Source: Hyphomicrobiaceae bacterium
GTDB lineage: Bacteria > Pseudomonadota > Alphaproteobacteria > Rhizobiales > Ancalomicrobiaceae
Assembly (NCBI GenBank): GCA_016793065.1
Contig: JAEULV010000087.1
Coordinates: forward strand, 1-41,666
Length of the DNA stretch: 41,666 bases
Direction of reading: 5' to 3'
The notes under the pieces were generated by a model, which worked only from the letters and a program-made list of their open reading frames with translations, made no database searches and had not been told where the DNA came from. The position numbers and the translations under genes are program-made. Shown here piece after piece: positions 8,324-17,280 of this stretch (within the stretch, counting starts at the first letter, position 1; every line of letters starts with the position of its first letter).

Positions 8324-9256
8324 TCAGTCGAACAGGCTCGACACCGACTTTTCCTGGGTGGTGCGGGCGATGGCCTCGCCGAGCAGCGGGGCGACCGACA
8401 GGACGCGGATATTGGCGGCGGAGCGGATGGCGGCGGTCGGCTCGATCGAGTCGGTGATCACCAGTTCCTTGAGCTTGGAGGCGGTGATGCGGGCGACGGC
8501 GCCGCCGGACAGGACGCCATGGGTGATGTAGGCGGTGACGTCGGAGGCGCCGCGCGCCAGCAGCGCCTCGGCGGCGTTGCACAGGGTGCCGCCCGAATCG
8601 ATGATGTCGTCGACGAGGATGCAAGACCGGCCCTCGACCGAGCCGATGACGTTCATCACCTCGGACTCACCCGGACGCTCGCGGCGCTTGTCGACGATGG
8701 CGAGGGGGGCGTCGATGCGCTTGGCGATGGCGCGGGCGCGGACGACGCCGCCGACGTCGGGGGAGACGACGGTGACATTGCCCTGGGGGAAGCGCTCCTT
8801 GATGTCGCGGGTCATCACCGGGGCGCCGAACAGGTTGTCGGTGGGGATATCGAAGAAGCCCTGGATCTGGCCGGCATGCAGGTCGAGCGTCAGGACGCGG
8901 TCGGCGCCGGCATGGGTGATCAGGTTGGCGACCAGCTTGGCCGAAATCGGCGTGCGGCCGGAGGCGCGGCGATCCTGGCGGGCATAGCCGAAATAGGGCA
9001 GCACGGCGGTGATGCGGCGCGCGGAGGAGCGGCGCAGCGCATCGATCATGATCAGGAGTTCCATCAAGTTGTCGTTGGCCGGGTAGCTTGTCGACTGGAT
9101 GACGAACACGTCCGAGCCACGGACGTTTTCCTGCACCTCGACGAAGATCTCCTGATCGGCGAAGCGCTTGACCGAGCATTGGGTCAGCGGGATATCGATG
9201 TACTTGGCGATATTATCCGCAAGCGAACGGTTCGAGTTGCCGCAAACCAGCTTCAT
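8324..9256 (-). CDS. prs: Ribose-phosphate pyrophosphokinase (PRPP synthetase)
   Basis: A 310-residue cytoplasmic enzyme that transfers pyrophosphate from ATP to ribose 5-phosphate, giving PRPP for nucleotide, histidine, tryptophan and NAD synthesis. Characteristic parts are [16 protein letters not shown] near residue 33, the [10 protein letters not shown] loop near 88, the catalytic flexible loop [11 protein letters not shown] near 190, and the PRPP-binding loop [10 protein letters not shown] near 215. Length matches class I bacterial enzymes. An AAGGA ribosome site precedes the ATG at 9256. The gene ends 20 bp before the shared bidirectional terminator. Confidence 0.96.
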   Translation of the reverse strand: MKLVCGNSNRSLADNIAKYIDIPLTQCSVKRFADQEIFVEVQENVRGSDVFVIQSTSYPANDNLMELLIMIDALRRSSARRITAVLPYFGYARQDRRASGRTPISAKLVANLITHAGADRVLTLDLHAGQIQGFFDIPTDNLFGAPVMTRDIKERFPQGNVTVVSPDVGGVVRARAIAKRIDAPLAIVDKRRERPGESEVMNVIGSVEGRSCILVDDIIDSGGTLCNAAEALLARGASDVTAYITHGVLSGGAVARITASKLKELVITDSIEPTAAIRSAANIRVLSVAPLLGEAIARTTQEKSVSSLFD

Positions 9257-9654
9257 GGAACAGCGATCCTTCAGTCTTCGCGCGGACGGGCCGAGCCGAC
9301 CCGGGCGGGCGCACGCGGTGCCGATCGGGCCATGCGGCCGGAGCCGCGCGTCTCGAACGGGTTTCGTTCAATCGAGCCTGCACCGGGGTGCCTGGCGGTG
9401 GCGCGCCGGTGATCGCGGCGCCGGCCCCGATTGGTCGGGACCACCTGTCCGGTTCGGTCGACGAACCGGTTTCGGCGTGGACATCACGCCCGCCTGCGCG
9501 GATTTGACCTTGTCCAAGCGGGCGTTGTTTACCAATGAGACAGGCGGACGACAACCGGATAATGCCGCATCGAGGCGGCAAAAGGTGGAAAATCCCGACA
9601 CCGTAAACGCGCGGCCCGACGACATGATCGCCTGACCGTCAACGTGCCCGAAGG
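9257..9654. other. Intergenic region upstream of prs
   Basis: About 400 bp with no supported gene. It should hold the prs promoter, read leftward. A near-palindrome TTGACCTTGTCCAA lies at 9506-9519, but no clear -35/-10 pair stood out. Confidence 0.4.
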
Positions 9655-10167
9655 TCATTCGGCGCGGGCGACCCAGGCGGCGAGGGCGTCGAGTGTGCGC
9701 ATGGCGATATGGTCGAGCGTCGAGGCGCCGACGCCGGCCCAGGGATCGCCGGAGGAGGCACCCGACGGCTCCTGGCCGGCGACGCGATGGACGTGGCGAC
9801 CGGCGAGGTCGTAGACGTCGAAATGATAGATGACGAGGCCGGAGGCGTCGCCGGCGACGGCGGTCATGTGGCCGCGCAGCTGGAAATCGATGGTGGCGGT
9901 CGGGTTCAGGGTGATGCGGGCGGCCCGATCGGTGGAGCCACGCACCATGCGGGAGATGACGTCGTCGGCCGGATTGCCGGGCACGCCGATGAACGGCAGC
10001 ACCGAGAAGGTACGGAACTTGACCGGCGCGACCGGCTTGACCAACGGCGCCGACGGCTTCTGCTGCGGCACGGCCGGCAATGACTGGCAGCCGGCGACAA
10101 GCCCGCCCAGCGCGACGATCGCGGCGGCGAGGCGGGCACTGTGGCGGGAGGGGCGGGGATCGGTCAT
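9655..10167 (-). CDS. Predicted lipoprotein, conserved hypothetical
   Basis: A 170-residue protein with a lipoprotein signal: basic N-terminus, hydrophobic stretch AAAIVALGGL and lipobox LVAGC with the acceptor cysteine at 27. After a proline-rich linker the mature domain starts around KFRTFSVLPFIGVP and ends with a helix rich in alanine. I recognise no catalytic motif; the fold vaguely recalls secreted lipoproteins that bind outer-envelope partners, but that is only an impression. A GAAGG ribosome site precedes the ATG. It lies between prs and an M24-family gene on the same strand, with gaps over 100 bp on each side. Confidence 0.75.
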   Translation of the reverse strand: MTDPRPSRHSARLAAAIVALGGLVAGCQSLPAVPQQKPSAPLVKPVAPVKFRTFSVLPFIGVPGNPADDVISRMVRGSTDRAARITLNPTATIDFQLRGHMTAVAGDASGLVIYHFDVYDLAGRHVHRVAGQEPSGASSGDPWAGVGASTLDHIAMRTLDALAAWVARAE

Positions 10168-10226
10168 CGCGAGGGCCTTCGGGGAATCCGGGTTGGAAGC
10201 GCTGCCATCATCTCTAGAGCGGGAGG

Positions 10227-10253
10227 GGCGCGGACGGAATCGAAATCCGCGCC
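10227..10253 (-). terminator. Hairpin downstream of the M24 gene, possible terminator
   Basis: GGCGCGGA (10227-10234) pairs perfectly with TCCGCGCC (10246-10253). No clear T run follows on the minus strand, so termination is uncertain. Confidence 0.35.
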
Positions 10254-10284
10254 GGCTCCGCGGGTTTTCGCCGGGGCGGCCGGG

Positions 10285-11439
10285 TCAGGTCTTCACCACC
10301 AGGTCGAGGGGCGAGCGGGAGAGGCATTCGGGGGCGGCGGCGGTGGTGAGGTAGGTCTGGCCGAAGCACATGGCGGTTTCGGTCTCGCTGTCCATCAGGA
10401 TCATGTGGGCGAACAGCACCATGTCGGGCTCGATCAGGGCCGGATTGCCGCGATAGAACATCGGCCATTCCATCCAGCTGGGGGCGAAGCGGGCACCGAG
10501 GGAATAGCCGCAGGCATTGAGGCGGTGGTGGGCCATGCCGTGGGCGTCGAAGACGTGGGCGTGGGCCTCGAAGACGTCGCCGAAGCTGTTGCCGGGGCGC
10601 ATGGCGGTCTCGACGGCGGCGAGGGCGGCGACGGCGGCGGCGTGCATTTCCTGATGGCGCGACGACGGGCGGCCGACGCAGACGGTGCGCATCATGGCGA
10701 CGTGGTAGTTGGCATAGACGCCGGCCCATTCGAGGGTGATCTGGTCGACCGGGTCGAGCTGGCGGCGGCCGGCCTTGGAGCGGCAGAGCAGCGCGTCGCG
10801 GCCGGAGCCGAGGATGAACGGGTTGCCGGGATATTCGCCGCCGCCCATGAACACCGCGCCCTGCATGGCGGCGAGGATATGGCCCTCGTCGGCGCCGGGG
10901 CGGATGATGGCGTGGGCGGCGTCGAGGGCGTCGTCGGCGAGCGCCGCCGCCTTGCGCACCAGCTGGATCTCGGCCGGGCTCTTCACCACGCGCAGGCGGG
11001 CGACGAGGTCGGAGGCATCTTGCAGGTCGGCGAAGGTCTCGAGCGTCGCGTCGAGCATGCGGCCGTTGCGGGCGGTGAGGCCGTGGGTGTCGTATTCGAC
11101 ACCGAGACGGGCACCGAGCAGGTCCATCTCGAACAGCAGGTCCTTCAGCTGCATCGCGGGGCTCGCCTCGCCGCGATCGACCCAGATGCGGATATCCTCG
11201 ACGATCGAGGTATGGCGGGCCTGGCGCAGGTCGGCGGACCGGGTGAGCAGCACCTTGCGGCCGCTGGCGGTGACGACCAGACACTGGAAGAAGCAGAAGC
11301 CGAAGGTGTCGTAGCCGGTGAGCCAGTACATGCTCTCCTGGGCGAACAGCAGCATGGCGTCGAGCTTCTTTGCCTTCATCGCGGCGAGGAGACGGGTCTC
11401 GCGATCGGCGAATTCCTCGCGGGTGAAATGCAGGGCCAT
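10285..11439 (-). CDS. M24 (pita-bread) family protein, creatinase / ectoine hydrolase-like
   Basis: A 384-residue protein with the creatinase N-terminal domain followed by the pita-bread hydrolase domain, which opens near residue 150. Although databases would call it an M24 metallopeptidase, the five metal ligands of true members are not conserved: the first aspartate position reads LEWAG, the second is HVAMMRT, the GHGIG histidine is replaced in GYSLG, and the terminal glutamates are absent. This pattern matches the metal-free branch containing creatinase and ectoine hydrolase, so a C-N hydrolase for a small compound is more likely than a peptidase. The ATG at 11439 has an AAGGA ribosome site. 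It follows pgeF by 56 bp. Confidence 0.8.
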   Translation of the reverse strand: MALHFTREEFADRETRLLAAMKAKKLDAMLLFAQESMYWLTGYDTFGFCFFQCLVVTASGRKVLLTRSADLRQARHTSIVEDIRIWVDRGEASPAMQLKDLLFEMDLLGARLGVEYDTHGLTARNGRMLDATLETFADLQDASDLVARLRVVKSPAEIQLVRKAAALADDALDAAHAIIRPGADEGHILAAMQGAVFMGGGEYPGNPFILGSGRDALLCRSKAGRRQLDPVDQITLEWAGVYANYHVAMMRTVCVGRPSSRHQEMHAAAVAALAAVETAMRPGNSFGDVFEAHAHVFDAHGMAHHRLNACGYSLGARFAPSWMEWPMFYRGNPALIEPDMVLFAHMILMDSETETAMCFGQTYLTTAAAPECLSRSPLDLVVKT

Positions 11440-11495
11440 GGGTTGTCCTTCAAGTGCGAGGGGCTGGGGCGAGGGGCGATCGTCCGGCGCGGCGG

Positions 11496-12269
11496 TCAGT
11501 CGCGGCTGATGACGATCGCCGAGCAGAGGCGGCCATAGTCGGGCTCGGCGCGGTGGGTCGAGCGGCGATAGGAGAAGAAGCGGGCTTCGTCGCCATAGGT
11601 GCACAGGTCGAGGGAGGCGGCTTGTCCGATTCCGGCACGGCGCAGACGCATGAGGATGAAGGCCGGCAGGTCGAACAGGGCATGTCCGGGGCGGCCGGAG
11701 GGGCTGAAGAAGCGGGCGTGATCCGGGTCCTCGGCCTCGAAGCGGGCGATGAATTCCGGGCCGACCTCATAGGCCGGGCCGGAAATGGTCGGGCCGAGCA
11801 CGGCGGCGATGTTGGCCCGGCTGGCGCCCTCGGCCTCCATGGCGGCGATCGTTGCCTCGAGCACGCCGCCGATGGCGCCCTTCCAGCCGGCATGGGCGGC
11901 GCCGACGACACGGGCGTGGCGGTCGGCGAACAGGATCGGGCCGCAATCGGCGGTCAGCACGCCGATGGCGAGGCCGGGGACGCCGGTGACGACGGCGTCG
12001 ACCTTGGGGCGCTCGGCCGCCTCCGGCCACGGTTCGCGGATGACGGCGACGTCGGGGGAGTGAACCTGATACGGCAGGTGCAGGCTCAATGCGCCGACGC
12101 CGAGCGCGGCGGCGACGCGGGCGCGGTTTTCGAGGATGCGGGCGCGATCATCGGCGGAGCCGAGGCCGAGGTTGAGGCTGGCATAGAGGCCGCTGGAGAC
12201 GCCGCCGGCCCGGGTGAAGAAGCCGTGGCGGAGGCCGGGGGCCGAGAGCGCATCGGCGGTAATCTGCAT
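11496..12269 (-). CDS. pgeF: Peptidoglycan editing factor PgeF (YfiH, polyphenol oxidase family)
   Basis: A 257-residue Cu-oxidase_4 / YfiH-type protein. Conserved parts are HGFFTRAGGVS near residue 15, QVHSPDV near 68, the zinc-ligand segments TADCGP and HAGWKGA, and LGPTISGPAYEVG. In Escherichia coli the homologue removes misincorporated serine from peptidoglycan precursors; laccase-like and purine nucleoside activities are reported for relatives. The ATG at 12269 gives the normal family N-terminus; an ATG at 12311 or a TTG overlapping the upstream stop at 12350 would add about 14 or 28 poorly conserved residues. It lies in a run with lgt and the methyltransferase gene. Confidence 0.88.
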   Translation of the reverse strand: MQITADALSAPGLRHGFFTRAGGVSSGLYASLNLGLGSADDRARILENRARVAAALGVGALSLHLPYQVHSPDVAVIREPWPEAAERPKVDAVVTGVPGLAIGVLTADCGPILFADRHARVVGAAHAGWKGAIGGVLEATIAAMEAEGASRANIAAVLGPTISGPAYEVGPEFIARFEAEDPDHARFFSPSGRPGHALFDLPAFILMRLRRAGIGQAASLDLCTYGDEARFFSYRRSTHRAEPDYGRLCSAIVISRD

Positions 12270-12349
12270 GGGAGGGTCTCCGGGCGGCAAATCGGACGCG
12301 GTGTCAGGCATGGGTTCGGGCGCGAGGGTGGCAAGCGCCGCGGGCGGCG

Positions 12350-13444
12350 TCAAGAAAAGCCACTGACCGGGGTCGCCGGCGGCGTGATCGCCATCACCTT
12401 GAACAGGTTGCCCATCTCGGCGGGGCCGGCCAGCCGCTCAACCTCCGAGCGCAGCCGCTCCTGGGTGGCGCGGTCCTTGCCGGACCCGAGCCGGCCGGCG
12501 CGCTGCAACAGGCCGAGATTGATGAGGAAATCGCCCTGGGTGGTCGGACCGGCGACGGCGGCGCCGGCGTGGCGGGCGGCGCGGGCGAGGGCCTCGAAAT
12601 TGACGTGGACGGTGACGTCGACCTCGCCGGGGCGGGTGAGGACGTCGACGGACTTGTGGCTGGCGACGGCCTGCAGGCTGTCGCCGATGGTGGTCTCGAC
12701 ATAGCCGTAGTCGATGACGAGGCCGGCGCCGCCCTGCTCGACGATGCGCAGGGCGAGTTCGCTGGCGATGGCGGTGGCGATCGGACCGGTTTCGAGGATC
12801 GCGCCGGCTTCGACCGCGCTGAGGTTTTGCGGCTCCTCGGCGGCGAAAAGCCGGCCGGCGCCGATGGCGAAGGTCAGGTTGTCGGCGGCGTCGAGGGCGA
12901 TGACGCGCTCGCGCCAGACATTGCCGACGCGGATGTACTGGCTGATCGGCAGTGCGTCGAAGAATTCGTTGGCGACCAGCAGCATCGGGCCGGCGGGCAG
13001 GGTGGCGATGGTGTCGTGCCAGCGGGCGCGGGTCGGGGCGGTGGCCAAGGTCTGGGCCTGGACGGCGCGCAGGCGGGGCGACATCTCGACCAGCTGGACG
13101 CGGGCGGCGGCGATGAGCTGCGGCACCTTGGCGAAGGTGCGCAGGATGTCGGCCATCAGGGTACCGCGACCGGGGCCGAGTTCGACGACGTTGACCGGAT
13201 CGGGGCGACCGATGGCGTCCCAGACGGTGGCGAGCCAGGCGCCGATCAACTCGCCGAACATCTGCGAGACTTCCGGCGCGGTGATGAAGTCGCCATCGGC
13301 GCCGAAGGGCTGGCGGGTCATGTAGTAGCCGTGCTCGGGGTCGCCGAGGCACAGCGCCATGAATTCCGGGATCGGCATTGGCCCCAATGCGCGGATGCGC
13401 GCCTTGATCTTGAGTTCCAGCGGGGAGGGGCCGGGCGTTGACAA
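12350..13444 (-). CDS. Class I SAM-dependent methyltransferase, MidA/NDUFAF7 family
   Basis: A 364-residue DUF185 protein. The SAM-binding glycine motif is VELGPGRGTLMAD near residue 85, and the family signature NEFFDALPISQY is near 158. The mitochondrial relative NDUFAF7/MidA dimethylates an arginine of a complex I subunit; the bacterial role is inferred only from that. The likely start is a TTG at 13444, three bases after the lgt stop; no better in-frame start lies before the conserved IKARIRALGPMPIPEFM segment. Tight spacing with lgt and pgeF indicates one operon, a common arrangement in rhizobia. Confidence 0.85.
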   Translation of the reverse strand: MSTPGPSPLELKIKARIRALGPMPIPEFMALCLGDPEHGYYMTRQPFGADGDFITAPEVSQMFGELIGAWLATVWDAIGRPDPVNVVELGPGRGTLMADILRTFAKVPQLIAAARVQLVEMSPRLRAVQAQTLATAPTRARWHDTIATLPAGPMLLVANEFFDALPISQYIRVGNVWRERVIALDAADNLTFAIGAGRLFAAEEPQNLSAVEAGAILETGPIATAIASELALRIVEQGGAGLVIDYGYVETTIGDSLQAVASHKSVDVLTRPGEVDVTVHVNFEALARAARHAGAAVAGPTTQGDFLINLGLLQRAGRLGSGKDRATQERLRSEVERLAGPAEMGNLFKVMAITPPATPVSGFS

Positions 13445-13447
13445 GGA

Positions 13448-14281
13448 TCAGGTCACCGGGGCGGCGCGCCGGGCGCGACGGGTTGCGAAAAGGACGATGG
13501 CGAGGCCGCCGAGGATCATCGGCGTCGACAGCAGCTGGCCCATGGTGAAGCCACCGGCGAGGTAGCCGACCTGAGCGTCAGGCTCGCGGAAGAATTCCAC
13601 GAAGAAGCGCGCAAGGCCATAGCCCGCGACGAAAGTTCCGGCGAGGAAGCCCGGGGTGGCGAGGCGCTTGCGCAGGTGGACGAGGACGACAACGACGGCG
13701 AACAGCAGCAGGCCCTCGAGCCCGGCTTCGTAGAGCTGGCTCGGGTGGCGCGGCTCGGCGCCGGCATTGGGGAAGATCACCGCCCACGGCACGTCGGTGA
13801 CCCGGCCCCAGAGCTCCTGATTGATGAAGTTGGCGAGGCGGCCGAAGAACAGGCCGATGGGGGCGACGGCGGCGACGAGATCGAACAGCGACCAGGTGGA
13901 AAAGCCCTTGCCGCGGGCATAGAGCACGGCGGCGACGGCAACGCCGGCGAAGCCGCCATGGAACGACATGCCGCCGTTCCAGACCTTGACGATCTCGGCC
14001 GGCTCGGAAAGGTAGAAGTCGAGATTGTAGAACAGCACGAAGCCGATGCGGCCGCCGAGGATGACGCCGAGCGTCGCCCAGAAGATGAAATCGTCGACAT
14101 GGTCGAGGCTCGGGCGGGCAAGGCCGTTCCACAACGCCTCGCGCCGCACCAGCAGGCGCATGTAGGCCCAGCCGATGAAGATGCCGGCGATATAGGCGAG
14201 CGCGTACCAGCGGATCGCGATGGGGCCGAATTCGATCAGCACGGGGTCGATGGTCGGAAACGGCAGGGCGAGAAACGGCAT
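13448..14281 (-). CDS. lgt: Prolipoprotein diacylglyceryl transferase
   Basis: A 277-residue inner-membrane enzyme that transfers diacylglycerol from phosphatidylglycerol to the lipobox cysteine of prolipoproteins. Seven or so hydrophobic segments are visible. The signature GRLANFINQELWGRVTD is near residue 142, with NGGMSFHGGF, RHPSQLYEA and a late EFFREPD also present. The frame stays open far upstream, but the ATG at 14281 gives the standard N-terminus (MPFLALPFPTIDP). It heads the minus-strand run lgt - methyltransferase - pgeF - M24 and is divergent from ubiK. Confidence 0.95.
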   Translation of the reverse strand: MPFLALPFPTIDPVLIEFGPIAIRWYALAYIAGIFIGWAYMRLLVRREALWNGLARPSLDHVDDFIFWATLGVILGGRIGFVLFYNLDFYLSEPAEIVKVWNGGMSFHGGFAGVAVAAVLYARGKGFSTWSLFDLVAAVAPIGLFFGRLANFINQELWGRVTDVPWAVIFPNAGAEPRHPSQLYEAGLEGLLLFAVVVVLVHLRKRLATPGFLAGTFVAGYGLARFFVEFFREPDAQVGYLAGGFTMGQLLSTPMILGGLAIVLFATRRARRAAPVT

Positions 14282-14524
14282 GGGCGGGCTCAAATCAGGG
14301 GACGGCGGATGCGCGGCCGGACCTTGGGGGCGGCTTGTGGCGAGGTCAAGACGATGGCGCGTCAATCCGGTCGGGGTGGCCGAATTTCCGCGCCGAGGGC
14401 CGTCGCGGCGAAAGGCGGGCGGCGATTCGCGCGGGCGGGCCGGGCGCGCCTCTTGCGGCGCGGTCGCGCGATCCCCATAACGGAGGAAATGGTCGCGGAC
14501 GCGGCCGGAACGAGAGTGATCGCC

Positions 14525-14854
14525 ATGACCCAGACTACCAACCGCCTGTTCGACGAATTCGCCAAGTTGATGACCGACGCGGCCGGCGTGGCGCAAGGGG
14601 TGCGGCGCGAGGCGGAGACCGTGGTGCGGTCGCAGGCCGAGCGGTTCATCGGCGACCTCGATCTGGTCAAGCGCGAGGATTTCGACGTGGTCAAGGACAT
14701 GGTGTCGAAGCTGCGGGTCGAGAACGACGAGCTGAAGGCGCGGCTTGCCGAGGTCGAATCGAAGCTGATCAAGCTGATGTCCGGCGGGGAAAAGTCGCCG
14801 GACGGCATGACCCTCATCGCCGATGTGGCGGGCGAGGGGCCGGCGGTCGGCTGA
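14525..14854 (+). CDS. ubiK: Ubiquinone biosynthesis accessory factor UbiK (BMFP/YqiC family)
   Basis: A 109-residue protein. The N-terminus NRLFDEFAKLMTDAAG and the C-terminal coiled coil (ELKARLAEVESKLIKLM, residues about 68-86) are the hallmarks of the UbiK/YqiC family. It forms coiled-coil oligomers, binds lipids and aids aerobic ubiquinone synthesis. A second in-frame ATG at 14489 lies only two bases after GGAGGAA, too close for normal initiation, so 14525 is preferred. An intrinsic terminator follows. Confidence 0.85.
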   Translation: MTQTTNRLFDEFAKLMTDAAGVAQGVRREAETVVRSQAERFIGDLDLVKREDFDVVKDMVSKLRVENDELKARLAEVESKLIKLMSGGEKSPDGMTLIADVAGEGPAVG

Positions 14855-14884
14855 ACCGGTCGCGACGGCTTCCAGAAGACACAG

Positions 14885-14911
14885 GCCCGGGCCGTGGCGC
14901 CCGGGCTTTTT
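14885..14911 (+). terminator. Intrinsic terminator of ubiK
   Basis: GCCCGGG (14885-14891) pairs with CCCGGGC (14900-14906), followed by five T. Confidence 0.85.
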
Positions 14912-15259
14912 GTTGTTCGAAACCGCCGGAATTCGGGGCAATTGGTCTAGAAACCGTTTGACAAGCATCTCTCGAAAGCTCGCCTCAACTTTATTCCCGA
15001 CTTTCCCTGTGAACGACTCATTTGCCCACTGTCGCGTGGAAGTCATCGCTCCCTATACTCATAGGCAACGGAGATTCGGGCCAGCCGCCTTTCCGGGTGT
15101 GTCGGGTCCGTCTGCCGGGATCTGTCGGCAAGATGCTTATGGTCGGGACAGGTTCCGGATGTCACAGTGGTTGTCAGAGTTGATTTCAGTGCCCCCGCGA
15201 TCACGCGTGCGTTCGTATCGCACCTGCGTCCTGCCCCCTCCGGACCCGCGAGGACAATC
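14912..15259. other. Intergenic region upstream of the YbjN-proC-pgsA-moaDE run
   Basis: About 350 bp without a supported gene. TTGACA occurs near 14959 and a TATACT box inside CTATACTCATAG near 15053, but neither has an obvious partner at standard spacing. If the second is the -10 element, the transcript would carry a leader of about 195 bases. Confidence 0.35.
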
Positions 15260-15760
15260 ATGAGCCTGATCGAAATCGAAGCGGAAGTCTCCAACAACCC
15301 GGTCGACGTCATCGAACATGTGGCGGCGCTGGAGGATTGGACGTTCGAGCGTTCGGGTGATCACGAGATCACCATTTCGACCGCCGGCCAGTGGTGCGAC
15401 TATCATCTGTCGTTCTCCTGGATGGAGGAGGTGGAGGCGCTGCATCTGGCCTGTGCCTTCGACCTGAAGGTGACGGATCCGCGCCGCACCGAGGTGATGC
15501 GGCTCCTGGCGCTGGTCAACGAGCAGACCTGGCTCGGGCATTTCGATCTGTGGACGCAGGAAGGGCTGGTGATGTACCGCTACGCCCTGCTGCTGCCGGG
15601 CGGCGCCGAGCCGAGCGTCAAGCAGGTCGAGGGCATGCTTGAAAGCGCGATCGAGGCGTGCGAGCGCTATTATCAAGCGTTCCAGTTCGTGGTGTGGGCC
15701 GGCAAGACGGCGCAGGAATCGCTTGAAATGGTGATGTTCGAGACCGTGGGCGAAGCATGA
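15260..15760 (+). CDS. YbjN domain-containing protein
   Basis: A 166-residue acidic cytoplasmic protein of the YbjN family (type III secretion chaperone-like fold). The N-terminal part DVIEHVAALEDWTFERSGDHEI and the central LVNEQTWLGHFDLW are typical. In enterobacteria YbjN affects motility, stress and biofilm traits, by an unknown mechanism. The ATG at 15260 follows AGGA; the frame is open to a GTG at 15167 but without family similarity. Its stop overlaps the proC start (ATGA), so the two are translationally coupled. Confidence 0.85.
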   Translation: MSLIEIEAEVSNNPVDVIEHVAALEDWTFERSGDHEITISTAGQWCDYHLSFSWMEEVEALHLACAFDLKVTDPRRTEVMRLLALVNEQTWLGHFDLWTQEGLVMYRYALLLPGGAEPSVKQVEGMLESAIEACERYYQAFQFVVWAGKTAQESLEMVMFETVGEA

Positions 15761-16584
15761 TCGAAACGATCGGCAAGGCCCGGCCGCTGGTTCTGGTCGG
15801 GGCCGGGAAAATGGGCGGGGCCATGCTGACCGGCTGGCTCGATCGCGGGCTGGCGGCCGAGGCCGTGGTGGTGATCGAGCCGACGCCGTCGGCGGAGCTG
15901 ATGACGCTGTTGGCGGAGCGCGGTGTCGCCCATGCCGGCGCAGCGCCGGCCGGATTGACGGCCGGCGTGCTGGTGCTGGCGGTGAAGCCGCAGGTCGCCG
16001 ACGCGGTGATGGACGGGCTCCGGTCGCTGGTCGATGCCGAAACGCTGGTGGTGTCGGTGATGGCCGGCAAGACCATTGCCGGGATGCGGGCGCATCTGGG
16101 CAATGGCGCCATCGTGCGGACGATCCCGAACACGCCGGCTTCGGTGGGGCGGGGCATTACCGGGGTCGCGGCCGGCGAGGATGTCGGGCCGCGGGCGCGG
16201 CAACTGGCGACGTCGCTCATTGCCTCGGTCGGCCGGGTGGTGTGGGTCGACAGCGAGGCGGATATCGACGTGGTGACGGCGGTGTCGGGGTCTGGCCCGG
16301 CCTATGTGTTCCACATGGTCGAGGCGCTGGCCGAGGCCGGGCGTCGCGCCGGGCTTTCCACCGACAGCGCGATGCAGCTGGCGCGGGCGACGGTGGAAGG
16401 GGCAGGGGAACTGCTCTACCAGTCGCCGCTCGATCCGGCGACGCTGCGGCAGAACGTCACCTCGCCGAACGGCACGACCCATGCGGCGCTGCAAGTCCTG
16501 ATGAACGAGACGAGCGGGCTGACGTCGTTGATGAGCGCGGCGGTGGCGGCGGCGGCGAAGCGGTCGCGCGAACTGGCGGGCTGA
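15757..16584 (+). CDS. proC: Pyrroline-5-carboxylate reductase
   Basis: A 275-residue enzyme catalysing the last step of proline synthesis, NAD(P)H-dependent reduction of pyrroline-5-carboxylate. The dinucleotide loop is VGAGKMGGAM at residues 14-23, followed by AVKPQ near 75 and the C-terminal dimerisation signature SGSGPAYVFHMVEALAEAG near 177. Length and ending (NGTTHAALQVL) are standard. It overlaps the YbjN gene by four bases and is followed by pgsA after 128 bp. Confidence 0.95.
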   Translation: MIETIGKARPLVLVGAGKMGGAMLTGWLDRGLAAEAVVVIEPTPSAELMTLLAERGVAHAGAAPAGLTAGVLVLAVKPQVADAVMDGLRSLVDAETLVVSVMAGKTIAGMRAHLGNGAIVRTIPNTPASVGRGITGVAAGEDVGPRARQLATSLIASVGRVVWVDSEADIDVVTAVSGSGPAYVFHMVEALAEAGRRAGLSTDSAMQLARATVEGAGELLYQSPLDPATLRQNVTSPNGTTHAALQVLMNETSGLTSLMSAAVAAAAKRSRELAG

Positions 16585-16712
16585 ATTTCGCCCGATCGCG
16601 GCGACATGAACTGGCCGCGCGGCAGACCGGCCGGGATAACCGGGCGGTTTTGCGGTTGTTTGCGGCCTTCCCCCCTTTGCCAATGCCGATTTCGGCGCTA
16701 TGCCCTTGCTCC

Positions 16713-17279
16713 ATGCACACTTGGTCGCTGCCCAATCTCCTGACCTATGGCCGCATCGTCGCGGTGCCGCTGGTCGTCGCCTGTTTCTACGTTCCCGGCG
16801 ACGCGCCGCGATGGGTGGCGCTGGGGCTGTTCAGCGCGGCGGCGATCACCGACTATTTCGACGGCTATCTGGCGCGGGCCTGGTCGCAGCAATCGGCGAT
16901 TGGCCGGATGCTCGACCCGATCGCCGACAAGCTGCTGGTGGCGGCATCGCTGTTGATGGTCGTCTGGGTCGGCACGGTCAGCGGGGCGTCGGTCGTCGCG
17001 GTGGTGGTGATCCTGTGCCGGGAAGTGGCGGTTTCGGGCTTGCGCGAGTTCCTGGCGGATCTGAAGGTTTCGGTGCCGGTGACGTGGCTGGCGAAGTGGA
17101 AGACCACGGCGCAGCTGATCGCGCTGGGGTTCCTGATCGTCGGGCCGGCGGGCGAGCATGTGCTTCCGGGAACGGTGTGGATCGGCACGGTACTGTTGTG
17201 GCTGTCGGCGGTGCTGACGCTCTATACCGGCTATGACTATTTCCGCGCCGGCATCCGCCACCTGATCGTGGAGCCGTGA
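16713..17279 (+). CDS. pgsA: CDP-diacylglycerol-glycerol-3-phosphate 3-phosphatidyltransferase
   Basis: A 188-residue inner-membrane enzyme that makes phosphatidylglycerol phosphate from CDP-diacylglycerol. The CDP-alcohol phosphotransferase motif is complete: DYFDGYLAR, then GRMLDPIADK with the last two aspartates at the right spacing. Four to six hydrophobic segments are visible. The ATG at 16713 gives SLPNLLTYGRIVAVP, the usual N-terminus; an in-frame ATG at 16683 would add ten residues. moaD starts one base after the stop, implying co-transcription. Confidence 0.93.
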   Translation: MHTWSLPNLLTYGRIVAVPLVVACFYVPGDAPRWVALGLFSAAAITDYFDGYLARAWSQQSAIGRMLDPIADKLLVAASLLMVVWVGTVSGASVVAVVVILCREVAVSGLREFLADLKVSVPVTWLAKWKTTAQLIALGFLIVGPAGEHVLPGTVWIGTVLLWLSAVLTLYTGYDYFRAGIRHLIVEP

Positions 17280-17280
17280 G

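Noticed and set aside
9506..9519. TTGACCTTGTCCAA as the prs promoter or operator
   Set aside because: Imperfect palindrome with no matching -10 element; evidence too thin for a separate call.
14282..15046. N-terminal extension of lgt
   Set aside because: The frame stays open for 255 codons but runs antisense through ubiK and lacks the hydrophobic pattern and similarity expected.
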